Source: JAFEBO01 sp044221315 (GTDB taxonomy: Bacteria; Planctomycetota; Phycisphaerae; Phycisphaerales; UBA1924). From it: a stretch of 64,000 bases of DNA. The notes under the pieces were generated by a model, which was not told where the DNA came from, ran no database searches, and worked only from the letters and a program-made list of their open reading frames with translations. Below, one piece after another: positions 56,307 to 64,000 of this stretch. The first letter of the stretch is position 1, and each line of letters starts with the position of its first letter. The stretch lies in the NCBI GenBank assembly GCA_044221315.1, contig JBGAPK010000021.1:1-64000 (forward strand). The letters are read 5' to 3'. A program made the position numbers and the translations under genes.

Positions 56307-56687
56307 ATGCCCGAATCCAAGCATTTGGAGGCCTTCCCGACCCCGGCCGAGACTCCCTTCGTGATCGAGCACGTGAACGAGGAGTTCACGAGCGTGTGCC
56401 CGGTGACAGGCCATCCGGACTTCGGGACTGTCACCCTGATCTACCAACCCCGCGGCGCCAAAGCCGGCGGCACCTGCGTTGAACTCAAGAGCCTCAAGCT
56501 GTACTACCAGTCCTTCCGCAACGAAGGAATCTACTACGAAGCCGTCACCAACCGCATTCGGGATGATCTGGTCCACCTAATGAACCCCGACTGGATCCTC
56601 GTCCGGACCGACTGGCGCGGGCGCGGCGGGATTCGCTCCCGCGTCTTCGCGACCGGGGGTGATGTGCCGACGATCTGGCTGCGCTAG
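56307..56687 (+). CDS. queF: NADPH-dependent 7-cyano-7-deazaguanine reductase QueF
   Basis: 126 residues, type I QueF. It reduces preQ0 to preQ1 in queuosine synthesis. The active-site text is EFTSVCPVTGHPDFGTVTLIY (catalytic Cys and Asp), followed by VELKSLKLYYQSFRNEGIYYE, the QueF family motif. Taken with gluQ at 26724 it indicates that queuosine modification operates. ATG 56307 is chosen; a GTG two codons upstream is possible. Its TAG stop shares a palindromic CTAG with the opposite-strand stop of the neighbouring gene. Confidence 0.94.
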   Translation: MPESKHLEAFPTPAETPFVIEHVNEEFTSVCPVTGHPDFGTVTLIYQPRGAKAGGTCVELKSLKLYYQSFRNEGIYYEAVTNRIRDDLVHLMNPDWILVRTDWRGRGGIRSRVFATGGDVPTIWLR

Positions 56688-57994
56688 CGCTTGTCTTCGA
56701 TCGGCAGGAAGTCGCGTGCGCGCCCCTCAGCCCAGGCCTTGAAGCGAGGCCAGAAGAGCTCCCGCAGCAGGATCTTGATGCAGGCGGCGAGCGGGATCGC
56801 GATCAGCAGCCCGTAGATACCCATGAGCGCGCCTCCGGCGAAGGAGGCGAAGACGATTGTGGGTGTATCCATACCGGTGGTGTTGCCCTGAATCGTGGGA
56901 GTAAGCAGGTAGTCGTCGAGCATCTGGCACGTCATGTAGACGGCCATAGGCGCGAGGAGAATCCACCACCACGTGGCCTGCCAATCGATCGAGCTCGGAT
57001 CGATCGCCATTGCGATCATGACGATCGGGATCATGAGCGCGTGCACGTAGGGAACGATGAACAGAGCGCCGACCAGCGGGCCGAAGACCAAAGGCGCCGG
57101 AGCGCCGGCGAGCCAATAGGCAAACGAGGCGTAGACGCCGATGATGGCGCAGATGATGATTCTGCCGCGGACAAACCCCGCGATGACGTGATCCATCTGC
57201 TGTACCAGATCGATCACTCGCCACTTGCGCTTTTCCGGGATCAGGCTCTCCCAGAAGGCAAGCACCCGCCCCCAGCCGGTGCAGAAGAAGTAGAAGAAGA
57301 AACCGGTGAGTGCGGCCCCGAAGACGAGAAAAACGACCGATTTGAGCGCTCCGGCCGCGACGCTGAACGCGCCGGCGCCGGTCAGAACCGCCTGTTTTCC
57401 GATGTCCCTGGCGTTGTCGCGCGCCCAGTTCAGGATGGACTGATAGAGGCTTTGACTTTCGGCCTCATGACCGCTGTCACCCGCCCCTTTCATTAGTTCC
57501 TGACGCCGCTGGTTCTCGCGCACCATGTAGTCGCGGATGCGACCCCATCCTTCGTGCGCTATGCGCGCTCTCAGCTGTTCGTCCTCGGGCTTCTCCACCG
57601 ATCGTGCAAGAAGATCGATGTTTCGGGCTGTGGTCTCGACAAAGCGGACACCCTGCACAACGGCGAACGTCCCGCCCAGCACCGCCGGCACAACAAACAC
57701 GATCGCCGCAAACAGGATGATGCCCAAGGCGCTCCCGCGCCGGGAAGCGATCCGCCGGGTCACCAGCCAACTCACAAGCGGTTCGAACAGGTAGGCGAGG
57801 AGCAGCGCCAGCAGAATCGGCACGGTGACGATACTCGCGAGATATCCGAGATATACGACGCCGAAGATCAGCAGAACAATCAGGATGTCCCGCACCGGCT
57901 GGATCTGCCACAGGCGCAGCGTCTTCCAGTCGAGGCGCTGGTCGGCCTTCGACTCGGGCTTGTGATCGGCTTTGTGATCCCGCGGCGTGGTCAC
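56684..57994 (-). CDS. AI-2E family transporter (PerM/YdiK-like)
   Basis: 436-residue polytopic membrane protein with about eight helices. After a basic tail it has ILIVLLIFGVVYLGYLASIVTVPILLALLLAYLFEPLVSWL and then, near the C terminus, GPLVGALFIVPYVHALMIP and the IYGLLIAIPLAACIKILL end typical of the family. A loop with charged residues (SVEKPEDEQLRARIAHEG) sits in the middle. The family is broad; the substrate is unknown, and AI-2 export is only one precedent. It starts at GTG 57994. Last gene of a minus-strand run with resB, ccsA and others. Confidence 0.85.
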   Translation of the reverse strand: MTTPRDHKADHKPESKADQRLDWKTLRLWQIQPVRDILIVLLIFGVVYLGYLASIVTVPILLALLLAYLFEPLVSWLVTRRIASRRGSALGIILFAAIVFVVPAVLGGTFAVVQGVRFVETTARNIDLLARSVEKPEDEQLRARIAHEGWGRIRDYMVRENQRRQELMKGAGDSGHEAESQSLYQSILNWARDNARDIGKQAVLTGAGAFSVAAGALKSVVFLVFGAALTGFFFYFFCTGWGRVLAFWESLIPEKRKWRVIDLVQQMDHVIAGFVRGRIIICAIIGVYASFAYWLAGAPAPLVFGPLVGALFIVPYVHALMIPIVMIAMAIDPSSIDWQATWWWILLAPMAVYMTCQMLDDYLLTPTIQGNTTGMDTPTIVFASFAGGALMGIYGLLIAIPLAACIKILLRELFWPRFKAWAEGRARDFLPIEDKR

Positions 57995-58031
57995 CGTTAG
58001 AGATTAGCGGATCGGCGGAGGAACGCGCCGG

Positions 58032-58502
58032 TCAATCCCGGGCGACCTCGTAAACCACCGGAAACGCCTCGTGGAAGTCGAAAACCTGCTCGAAGTCTTC
58101 CATCGTGTCTTCCTCGGTCTTGCGCATCAGTTTCGCATCGACCATGGCGAACACGATCTTCCCGAAGTCCTCCGTCCCCTTGATGTTCCAGCGGTGCAGC
58201 ACGGTGCGGGCCAGGAGGCCGTAGCGCTGGAGCGCATAGGTGCGAAGCCCCAGGCAGAGCTGCTTGCCGCTGATGTGGCGGCTGGTGTCGGTCGGAGCCA
58301 ATTCGCCGACATCGTCCCGGTGGCCATGAATGGTCTGCACGGTGTGCGAAAGCCCGTCACTGACAAACTGGAACGCCTCGGCCGGATAGGGCGCCAGGCT
58401 CTGGAGCTGCCGCCAGTTGACCGTGGGCAGTTCGGGCTCTTTCGGTGCGTTGTGGGATGACTTTGCCAAATGGAGCTCCGGGCGCCTGACCTTCGAGGTC
58501 AT
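58032..58502 (-). CDS. Minf_1886 family (Planctomycetes/Verrucomicrobia) protein
   Basis: 156 residues. Characteristic phrases are YPAEAFQFVSDGLSHTVQ, SRHISGKQLCLGLRTYALQRYGLLARTVLHRW, IKGTEDFGKIVFAMVDAKLM and KTEEDTMEDFEQVFDFHEAF, which match my recollection of the Minf_1886 / Plancto_Ver family. Function unknown; it is cytosolic and probably helical. It sits 37 bp before the AI-2E transporter and 25 bp after the glycosylase gene, apparently in the same transcription unit. Confidence 0.85.
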   Translation of the reverse strand: MTSKVRRPELHLAKSSHNAPKEPELPTVNWRQLQSLAPYPAEAFQFVSDGLSHTVQTIHGHRDDVGELAPTDTSRHISGKQLCLGLRTYALQRYGLLARTVLHRWNIKGTEDFGKIVFAMVDAKLMRKTEEDTMEDFEQVFDFHEAFPVVYEVARD

Positions 58503-58527
58503 CGCGGCTCAATTGATTCGGCAAACT

Positions 58528-59184
58528 CTATGTGGGCTTGCGATTCTTTAATGGTCTGCGACGGGAAATACCCGAACGTTTTCCGGCCACAGGCTTGCTG
58601 ACGTGAATGCTGGCCGGATCCAGCCAGCGAAGCAGGCGCCTGGCCCACGACCCCGCCGAGTCGATCCCGATGCGAGGGGTTCGAATCCGACGGCGCACCG
58701 GCCCGGTCGCCGGCTCCAGCAATAGGCGATTGTCGGTGCAGAGATCCGCTCCATTCAGCGAGCGGTCAATCGAAAGAGCCTGGCAAAGGCGTCCCGGACC
58801 AGAACAGAGCAACCTTGCGGCCTCGACGCCCCGAAGACTCCTCATCCTTTCAAGCGAATGCGGATCTGGTTCGAGCGCCCGTATCAGCACCGCCTGCGGC
58901 ACTCCCTCCGCGGCACACACGACGTTCATGCAGAAGTGCATGCCGTAGGTGAAATAGACATACGCGGTGCCGGGCCTGGCGTACATGGCTTCATTGCGGG
59001 GCGTGCGCCTGCCGCCGTACGCATGGCTGGCGCGATCCTCGGGGCCGATGTACGCCTCGACCTCGACGACTATTCCCGAGAGCAGCGTGCCATCGTCAAA
59101 TCGACGGATAAGCCGGGTGCCGATCAGGGAGGGGGCAAGATCGACGGATTGTGCGGCAAAGAAGTTTCGGGGGAGACGTGCCAC
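58528..59184 (-). CDS. DNA-3-methyladenine glycosylase (AAG/MPG family)
   Basis: 218-residue alkyl-purine DNA glycosylase of the monomeric AAG/MPG fold. It has LARNF-like start LPRNFFAAQSVDLAPSLIG, VVEVEAYIGPEDRASHAYGG, RTPRNEAMYARPGTAYVYFTYGMHFCMNVV (with Glu, Tyr and His of the catalytic pocket) and VLIRALEP. It removes 3-methyladenine and hypoxanthine. The C terminus is a basic tail (VAGKRSGISRRRPLKNRKP). The start is GTG 59184. Why a repair gene lies in a cytochrome-maturation run is unclear; it is 46 bp past ccsA. Confidence 0.93.
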   Translation of the reverse strand: MARLPRNFFAAQSVDLAPSLIGTRLIRRFDDGTLLSGIVVEVEAYIGPEDRASHAYGGRRTPRNEAMYARPGTAYVYFTYGMHFCMNVVCAAEGVPQAVLIRALEPDPHSLERMRSLRGVEAARLLCSGPGRLCQALSIDRSLNGADLCTDNRLLLEPATGPVRRRIRTPRIGIDSAGSWARRLLRWLDPASIHVSKPVAGKRSGISRRRPLKNRKPT

Positions 59185-59230
59185 TTGGATTCACCGCGGG
59201 GTCGATCAAGGCGTCGGTACGAAAGCGTCC

Positions 59231-61141
59231 TCAGGCATACGCGTGCAATCCCGGCAGCAAAAGATTGACGCCGAAGTACGTCCAAAGCATGACCAGGAAT
59301 CCAACAACACTCAGCCACGCGGTGATCAGGGCCTTGTTCTTGCCCATGGTCACGCGCAGGTGAATGACGACAAGGTAGATGATCCATGTGATCAGCGCCC
59401 ATGTTTCCTTCGGGTCAAACGCCCACCAGCGACCCCACGAGTGATCGGCCCACCAAGCGCCCAGCAGAATGCCGACACCCAACGTCCAAAACGCGAGTTG
59501 GAGCACCGTCATCTGCGCCGTATCGAGCTCGTCGAGCGTCTTCTGCCGCGCCGGGGAAAACTCGGGCCCGGCAGATTCGGTGACGGTCACGGTCGGGGCG
59601 CCCGCGCCCGCCAGCGCGACTTGGGCAACCGCCGTCGCGCCGGCCGCGGCACGGAACTTCGCCGCGTAGTGCGTCACCAAATAGAACGCGCTAATGATGA
59701 ACCCCAGCGAAATCAGTCCGTAACTGACCAGCACCGTCGTGACGTGGTATTTGAGCAGGATGCTGGTATTCAGGATCGCGGCCTCCCGCTCGATGACCTG
59801 CCCCGGAATCGCGGTCTGGGTCGCCGTGATAAGCACCAGGAATCCAACCCCCGCGGCGGCCGCACCAAACAGATACTGCCGCTTCAAGACCAGAATGATC
59901 AGCCCGACGATCGCGGCGAACAGCGACAACCCCGTCATCGACTCGAACTGATTCTGAATGGCGAACCGCTCCGCGATAAAGCAGCGGATGATGAACCCGA
60001 AGGCGTGCAGGCCGATCGCAAGAACCAGCGCCCCGACACCAAAGTTGAGCAGCCAGCGCCGGCCCGTACCGAAGCCCAGAACAAGAGCGAGAAACGTGAC
60101 GGAGTACGCCCACATACCCCACTCGAACGCCCCCGACTGGTTGTACGCCAATTCGAGCGAGCGGCGGGATGACGGATACTGAGCGGTATTGACCGCGGGG
60201 AGAGCCGACGCGAGTGCCGCAATCGCGGCGTTGGCCTTGGCGGCATCTCTCGCACGCCAAGCCTTGCCGAGTTCAAGCGCCGCAACCCGCGCCGGGCCGG
60301 TCTCGGGAAGTTCGGTCAGGTGCTGCCAGGGCTGATCGGCCGACGCCGGTGCCGCGAGCATCATGTTCGCCTTGCTCAACCGCCACATTTCGAGTTGCTG
60401 ATCCAACTTACCGAGCGCATCGCGATACGGCGCCAGCGATCCGCTCGCGTCGGCGATTTTCTGCCCGAATTCGTTGACCATGCGCGGCGTGACTCGCTGC
60501 AGACGCAGCCAACGCTCAACCGCGGCGTTGTCTTTCGGAAACGTCGCTTCCAGAAAGTCCTGGCGCAGCGGCCGGTAGTCAACGGCCAGAATCGGCTTTT
60601 CGTAGTAGTACGCCGGATCAATGATCAGATCGAGCAGCGTGAAAAGAGGGTCGTACAAAAGCTTCCTGCCCGCACCGATGGGCAACCCAAAGGCATCCGG
60701 CTTGGCGCCGTCGGTTGGTACGACATCGAAGTAGTTCCGGCGGCCGGTGAGCTTGAGCGTGGTCTCGCGCGCGAGCGTGTCGAGGATCTTGACACGCCCG
60801 TCATGCCAGACGGCCAGCGCCCGGAGCGGCTCAAGGTTGAGTTGGGATGCGAACGCATGCTTCTCTGCAATGGATGACGCGTGACCGAGCGGCTGGATTT
60901 CTCCGAACGGGTTCGGTCGTTCCATGGAATCGCGCTGGATCAGCTGGCGCGCCGGCTGGGCGTTTCCGTCGGGGGCCGTCTGGGCGAGAGAGAGAGTTGC
61001 AGAGCAGCAGAGCAGCAGAACAGCAGAGAAGAGCCGGTACGCCGCAAATCGGCAAAGGGACAAACGGAAAGATGACGCTCGCGCAAGCCCTGTGGACCTG
61101 CGTGATGATCGAGCATCGGACGGAAATGAATGAGCGCTCAT
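59231..61141 (-). CDS. ccsA: Cytochrome c biogenesis protein CcsA/ResC
   Basis: 636-residue System II heme-handling protein. An unusual leader with signal (MSAHSFPSDARSS..., AVLLLCCSATLSLAQ) and about 300 periplasmic residues of unrecognised fold precede the polytopic part. That part (WGMWAYSVTFLALVLGFGTG onward) ends in the WWD heme motif DHSWGRWWAFDPKETWALITW, with conserved His residues. Typical CcsA is about 320 residues, so the N-terminal half is an extension. Its hydrophobic core is encoded by an 8-bp repeat tract (60997-61032). ATG 61141 follows GGAGG. It is paired with resB 16 bp upstream. Confidence 0.9.
   Translation of the reverse strand: MSAHSFPSDARSSRRSTGLARASSFRLSLCRFAAYRLFSAVLLLCCSATLSLAQTAPDGNAQPARQLIQRDSMERPNPFGEIQPLGHASSIAEKHAFASQLNLEPLRALAVWHDGRVKILDTLARETTLKLTGRRNYFDVVPTDGAKPDAFGLPIGAGRKLLYDPLFTLLDLIIDPAYYYEKPILAVDYRPLRQDFLEATFPKDNAAVERWLRLQRVTPRMVNEFGQKIADASGSLAPYRDALGKLDQQLEMWRLSKANMMLAAPASADQPWQHLTELPETGPARVAALELGKAWRARDAAKANAAIAALASALPAVNTAQYPSSRRSLELAYNQSGAFEWGMWAYSVTFLALVLGFGTGRRWLLNFGVGALVLAIGLHAFGFIIRCFIAERFAIQNQFESMTGLSLFAAIVGLIILVLKRQYLFGAAAAGVGFLVLITATQTAIPGQVIEREAAILNTSILLKYHVTTVLVSYGLISLGFIISAFYLVTHYAAKFRAAAGATAVAQVALAGAGAPTVTVTESAGPEFSPARQKTLDELDTAQMTVLQLAFWTLGVGILLGAWWADHSWGRWWAFDPKETWALITWIIYLVVIHLRVTMGKNKALITAWLSVVGFLVMLWTYFGVNLLLPGLHAYA
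60997..61032. repeat. Degenerate 8-bp repeat in the ccsA leader
   Basis: On the minus strand: TTCTGCTG, CTCTGCTG, CTCTGC. It encodes part of the Leu/Cys-rich core of the ccsA signal segment. Flanked by CTTTGCCGATTTGCGGC on the same strand, the same theme. Confidence 0.6.
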
Positions 61142-61157
61142 AGGGGTGGCCTCCGGT

Positions 61158-63815
61158 CTACGGCATGGAAACCGGCTCGGGCGCCGTGGGCTGCTTGCGC
61201 ACAACGACGACGGATGGGCTTACCTTACGGCCGGGGGCGACATATTCGCCCTTCGCGATCAGTTCCTGAATCTGGCGTTTCTCGCGCCGGACCAGCCAGG
61301 GCTTCAAGTAGAACGCCCAGGGGATTCCCAGTCCCATCAGAATGCCACCCAGGGCAATGACGTGAATGCCGGGGTTGTTGCCCACCTGAAGAATTGTGAA
61401 CCGCGCCCGCGGCGCGGGGATGACCCCCGCATCGGCGAGTTTCTGGCTCTCGCGCCAACCTTCCTGGTCCCACGCCGCCTGGCTCATCTTGAACTGATTC
61501 GGATTGAGCCCGCTCGAAAGCCGCAGGAACGCGTTCGCCGGCCACGGGCGAGAATCGCTCCACAGGAACGGGGCCGTCAGAGGCTCGTTCAGGCTGCACG
61601 GGTGCTGGTACGGCTGAAACGCTGCCGCCGAATTCCCGGCGGGCTCCACTCGTATGACCGATTCAAAGTCGCGTGGGCTGCCCCGATGGTCGTACGCGAT
61701 CATCTTGAAATCGACGAGGCGTATCGCGAAATCGCGGAAGACATGCCGGGAGCGTCCGAACGTCAGATCGATAACGCGACCGTCGGGCAAATCGATCCTT
61801 TGCTTCGCATCCTTCTGCGTGCCCAGGTACTTCTCGAAAGGAAGCCAGACAATGGTGGACCACGCAGCGGTCGGCGCCCCCGCCGCCGTAACCGGCTGGC
61901 TGCTGATCTCGACCGCCAGCATCGCCTTTTCGTGCGTGCCGACGGAGCGATTGTCCCGGTCTTCCGCGGGGACCGGCGATGGACGCTGGACCCGCTGCGC
62001 GTGCGCCCAGCGCTGATCGATCTTAAGACTGAGCTTGGGGAAGAACTCCGAAAGCAGGCCGGACGCGGGAAGTTCGTCGATCACCCGCACAGCGCCGCCG
62101 CGCTGGCGCACGATCGCCCGCGTGCGAACCGAGTCGGGCGTCGGGCCGGCCGTCTCGTCCAGGTAAACCTGCGCCACGCCCGCGTCGATATACGCAATCC
62201 GGATCGACGGGTCCGCATCGCGCCGGTTCATCCGCCCGTCGGACTTGGGCGTATCCAGAATGTCCTGGTTGAGTTCCGGAAAGCGGTGGTACACGTAGCG
62301 GGTGAAGGCCTCCTTGCCGCCCGGCGGCACGACCTTGACCACCGCGACGCTGCTCGTCGCACCCTTGTGGGTTTCCGTGACAATCGGGAAGGGAGGCTCC
62401 GGCGTGATCTGCTCGACCGTGAGCTTGTACCCTCCCACGTCCGCACTTGTGCCGGGGCTGATCGGCACCACCTTGCGAACCGGCGTGACGCTCGACGCGC
62501 TTGGAATCTCGACGATCATCGCCTGCTCGGTGTCCGGCGGCAACTCAACCGAAAGATCGCGCCAGCGCTCGTCCGTCATGCCCTTGAACGGCCCGAGGGT
62601 GTACTCGATCCCCAAAATGCTGTTGGCGGCGACGCGACGGGCGGGAATACCAGGCAGAAATGAAAACGCAAAGACCGGCTTATCGCTGACGACGCCCTTC
62701 TCATCAGGCAGATCGCTGAGCAGAAACGCCGAGCGGAGCGGATTGAGCCAAAAACCCTCCCGGATCGATTTCAGCGACGCTGGATCGACCTCCCGCCAAT
62801 CGTCCAGAGGTTCGGCGTACGAGGCGTAGCCGACGACTCGGAATTTGAGATCCGGATCAACGTAAACGGACGGTGAGGGGGCGTCCGGCACCGCGATATT
62901 GAGGATGGGCTCCTGTGGAGCCACCTGCCATGGCCGACGGCGACCGGATACCTCAAGGATCGACTTGCCGCCAAACGCCGAGAGGTTGTAGTCGTTGTAT
63001 CTCGGAATTCCCGTCAGCGGCCGCTGCTCGAGACCGTTCGGCGCTCCCTGCTTGATCTGCTGCACGTACAGAGAAACGCGGGTGGAGTCGTAGAACGAAT
63101 TGACGGCCGGGCCCGGCTGGTTCTCGCCGGTTTGGGATTGGCCGGCAAGCAGCAGCGTGTCTCCCTCACGCTTAAGCCCGTTGTAATAAATGCTGCCCAG
63201 AGCGATGAGCACAATGCCCGTGTGCACGGTCAGTACACCGAGATTTCTGAAGTTGAACTCGATCCGCCGGAGCGTCGCAATCACCATATTGGTGACGAAG
63301 AGAACCAGAATCAGCCGCAACGGCCACCAGCTGTAGAACTCGAGTTCCGACATCTCCATCCCCGGCAGCCGCCTGAGCGTGATGGCTTTGTTCGCTTCGA
63401 TGAACGAGGCGAAAAACCGCACACCCGATTTCGTCGCCGGATCGTAACGAAGCATGGGCCAGAGATACCGGTGCCAAAGGAACACCCCGGCGCCGATCGC
63501 CACGAGCACCGCGACCAGCGAAAGCAGGAACCGAGCGGCGCCGGCTTGCGCAATCAGGCGCGCAGGAACGAGCGTCGCCACCGCGATGATCGCGATCACG
63601 ATGACCAGCGTCAGCCCATAGAACAACGGCGTCAGTCCGAGCACCAGCACGCCGACCGGCACACTGGCCAGGATGCCGTACAGCACGACCAGCGAAAGCA
63701 GAAAAACAGCCAGCGGGATCGAGGAAAGCGCGCGGAGTACCACCTTGAAGGGCCATGCCCAGCGGGGAAAAAACCGATCATCCCATGCAAGGCTGCGACG
63801 CCACTTTGCGCTCAT
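61158..63815 (-). CDS. resB: Cytochrome c biogenesis protein ResB/Ccs1
   Basis: 885-residue partner of CcsA that delivers heme and reduced apocytochrome. Membrane helices occur at the N terminus (FKVVLRALSSIPLAVFLLSLVVLYGILASVPVG, LVIVIAIIAVATLVPARLI, AARFLLSLVAVLVAIGAGVFLW) and around FVTNMVIATLRRIEFNFRNLGVLTVHTGIVLIALGSIYYNG. A long periplasmic domain of about 600 residues follows, with a last helix ALGGILMGLGIPWAFYLKPWLV. Typical ResB is 450-550 residues, so it is enlarged. The N-terminal basic segment MSAKWRRSLAWDDRFFPRW is cytosolic. ATG 63815 is first in the frame. Heads the run resB-ccsA-glycosylase-Minf_1886-AI-2E. Confidence 0.88.
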   Translation of the reverse strand: MSAKWRRSLAWDDRFFPRWAWPFKVVLRALSSIPLAVFLLSLVVLYGILASVPVGVLVLGLTPLFYGLTLVIVIAIIAVATLVPARLIAQAGAARFLLSLVAVLVAIGAGVFLWHRYLWPMLRYDPATKSGVRFFASFIEANKAITLRRLPGMEMSELEFYSWWPLRLILVLFVTNMVIATLRRIEFNFRNLGVLTVHTGIVLIALGSIYYNGLKREGDTLLLAGQSQTGENQPGPAVNSFYDSTRVSLYVQQIKQGAPNGLEQRPLTGIPRYNDYNLSAFGGKSILEVSGRRRPWQVAPQEPILNIAVPDAPSPSVYVDPDLKFRVVGYASYAEPLDDWREVDPASLKSIREGFWLNPLRSAFLLSDLPDEKGVVSDKPVFAFSFLPGIPARRVAANSILGIEYTLGPFKGMTDERWRDLSVELPPDTEQAMIVEIPSASSVTPVRKVVPISPGTSADVGGYKLTVEQITPEPPFPIVTETHKGATSSVAVVKVVPPGGKEAFTRYVYHRFPELNQDILDTPKSDGRMNRRDADPSIRIAYIDAGVAQVYLDETAGPTPDSVRTRAIVRQRGGAVRVIDELPASGLLSEFFPKLSLKIDQRWAHAQRVQRPSPVPAEDRDNRSVGTHEKAMLAVEISSQPVTAAGAPTAAWSTIVWLPFEKYLGTQKDAKQRIDLPDGRVIDLTFGRSRHVFRDFAIRLVDFKMIAYDHRGSPRDFESVIRVEPAGNSAAAFQPYQHPCSLNEPLTAPFLWSDSRPWPANAFLRLSSGLNPNQFKMSQAAWDQEGWRESQKLADAGVIPAPRARFTILQVGNNPGIHVIALGGILMGLGIPWAFYLKPWLVRREKRQIQELIAKGEYVAPGRKVSPSVVVVRKQPTAPEPVSMP

Positions 63816-63907
63816 GAATGCCCTTTGCCGCGGGCAGCCCCACGGCTAATGACTTTAGGTTTCGAGCCGCGCATTTGTGCGATTTCGGCCATCATTTCGG
63901 CCGGAAT

Positions 63908-64000
63908 GCCTAGCCAAACTGGTGCAGCGAGGGCCTTGCGGACGAGTCCAGCACCAGTTTCCAGAGCGACCGGGCATCGAGAGGCCTCGCCGGTGGGATA
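63908..64000 (-). CDS. Possible C-terminal end of an upstream gene (partial)
   Basis: An open frame entering from the window edge ends at TAG 63910-63908 with PLDARSLWKLVLDSSARPS. Its third codon positions are GC-rich, as in real genes here. Another frame on the same strand stays open to TGA overlapping the resB ATG (63814-63812), so which one is coding cannot be decided from 90 bases. The remaining 63816-63907 would be the resB leader. Confidence 0.3.

Noticed and set aside
58671..58690. GGTTCGAATCC resembling a tRNA T-arm
   Set aside because: The stem fails after two pairs and the sequence is inside the 3-methyladenine glycosylase gene.

Overview
The window looks like a chromosomal segment of a GC-rich planctomycete, probably class Phycisphaerae. 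This is an inference from gene content. The support is two exported proteins ending in a VPAPGALAL/IPAPGA-type hydrophobic tail plus Arg cluster (PEP-CTERM-like), a secreted LamG protein with a Cys-bounded pair of dockerin-like repeats, a Minf_1886-type protein of the Planctomycetes/Verrucomicrobia group, an animal/fungus-type (GT3) glycogen synthase and System II (ResB/CcsA) cytochrome c maturation. No rRNA, complete tRNA, CRISPR array, transposase or prophage was seen. Genes are tightly packed and 4-bp stop/start overlaps are frequent.

Layout. 0.1-3.1 kb (minus): galE, lgt, tatD. 3.1-4.1 kb (plus): an ADP/ATP-dependent NAD(P)H-hydrate dehydratase. 4.1-10.7 kb (minus): a type IV pilus/pseudopilus operon pilT, pilC, a GspI/PilV-like prepilin, a giant PilX/GspK-like protein with Ca-binding motifs and a GspJ-like prepilin. 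10.9-14.3 kb (minus): GT3 glycogen synthase, RNase HI and a frameshifted SGNH hydrolase. 14.3-17.4 kb (plus): purL. 17.4-21.2 kb (minus): riboflavin synthase, ruvC, a sigma-54 response regulator, a nested inverted repeat and a quinone oxidoreductase. 21.4-24.7 kb (plus): a PQQ-repeat lipoprotein, purH and an orphan gene next to a tRNA T-arm-like sequence. 24.8-27.8 kb (minus): gluQ, a DUF192 lipoprotein and a SpoIIE-type phosphatase. 27.8-32.5 kb (plus): a pterin dehydratase, an HNH protein and the large LamG/dockerin protein. 32.5-41.2 kb (minus): rpsA, a secreted unknown, gyrA with a damaged 5' end, a STAS protein and an ABC ATPase. 41.5-44.7 kb: a membrane protein, a degenerate receiver plus zinc-ribbon pair and glutamate dehydrogenase. 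44.8-56.2 kb is an accessory-like stretch: collagen-like protein, PEP-CTERM-type proteins, M28 peptidase, SUKH protein, SDR enzyme, two tandem ASPIC/UnbV proteins, endonuclease IV and a TPR lipoprotein. 56.3-64 kb: queF, then a minus-strand run resB, ccsA, 3-methyladenine glycosylase, Minf_1886 protein and an AI-2E-type transporter.

Most of the window is housekeeping. The parts most worth attention are: (i) the pseudopilus operon with its 956-residue Ca-binding GspK-like subunit; (ii) gyrA, whose first ~75 codons carry at least three indels and whose quinolone-determining region is atypical; (iii) a dispersed, degenerate 8-bp repeat that lies inside purL and inside the signal-peptide region of ccsA; (iv) a 1038-residue secreted protein with an unrecognised His-rich domain, started from an unusually long 12-base Shine-Dalgarno match; and (v) the frameshift in the SGNH hydrolase. 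Coordinates of starts are my choices from ribosome-binding sites, overlaps and protein features. All family assignments are by eye, without database searches.
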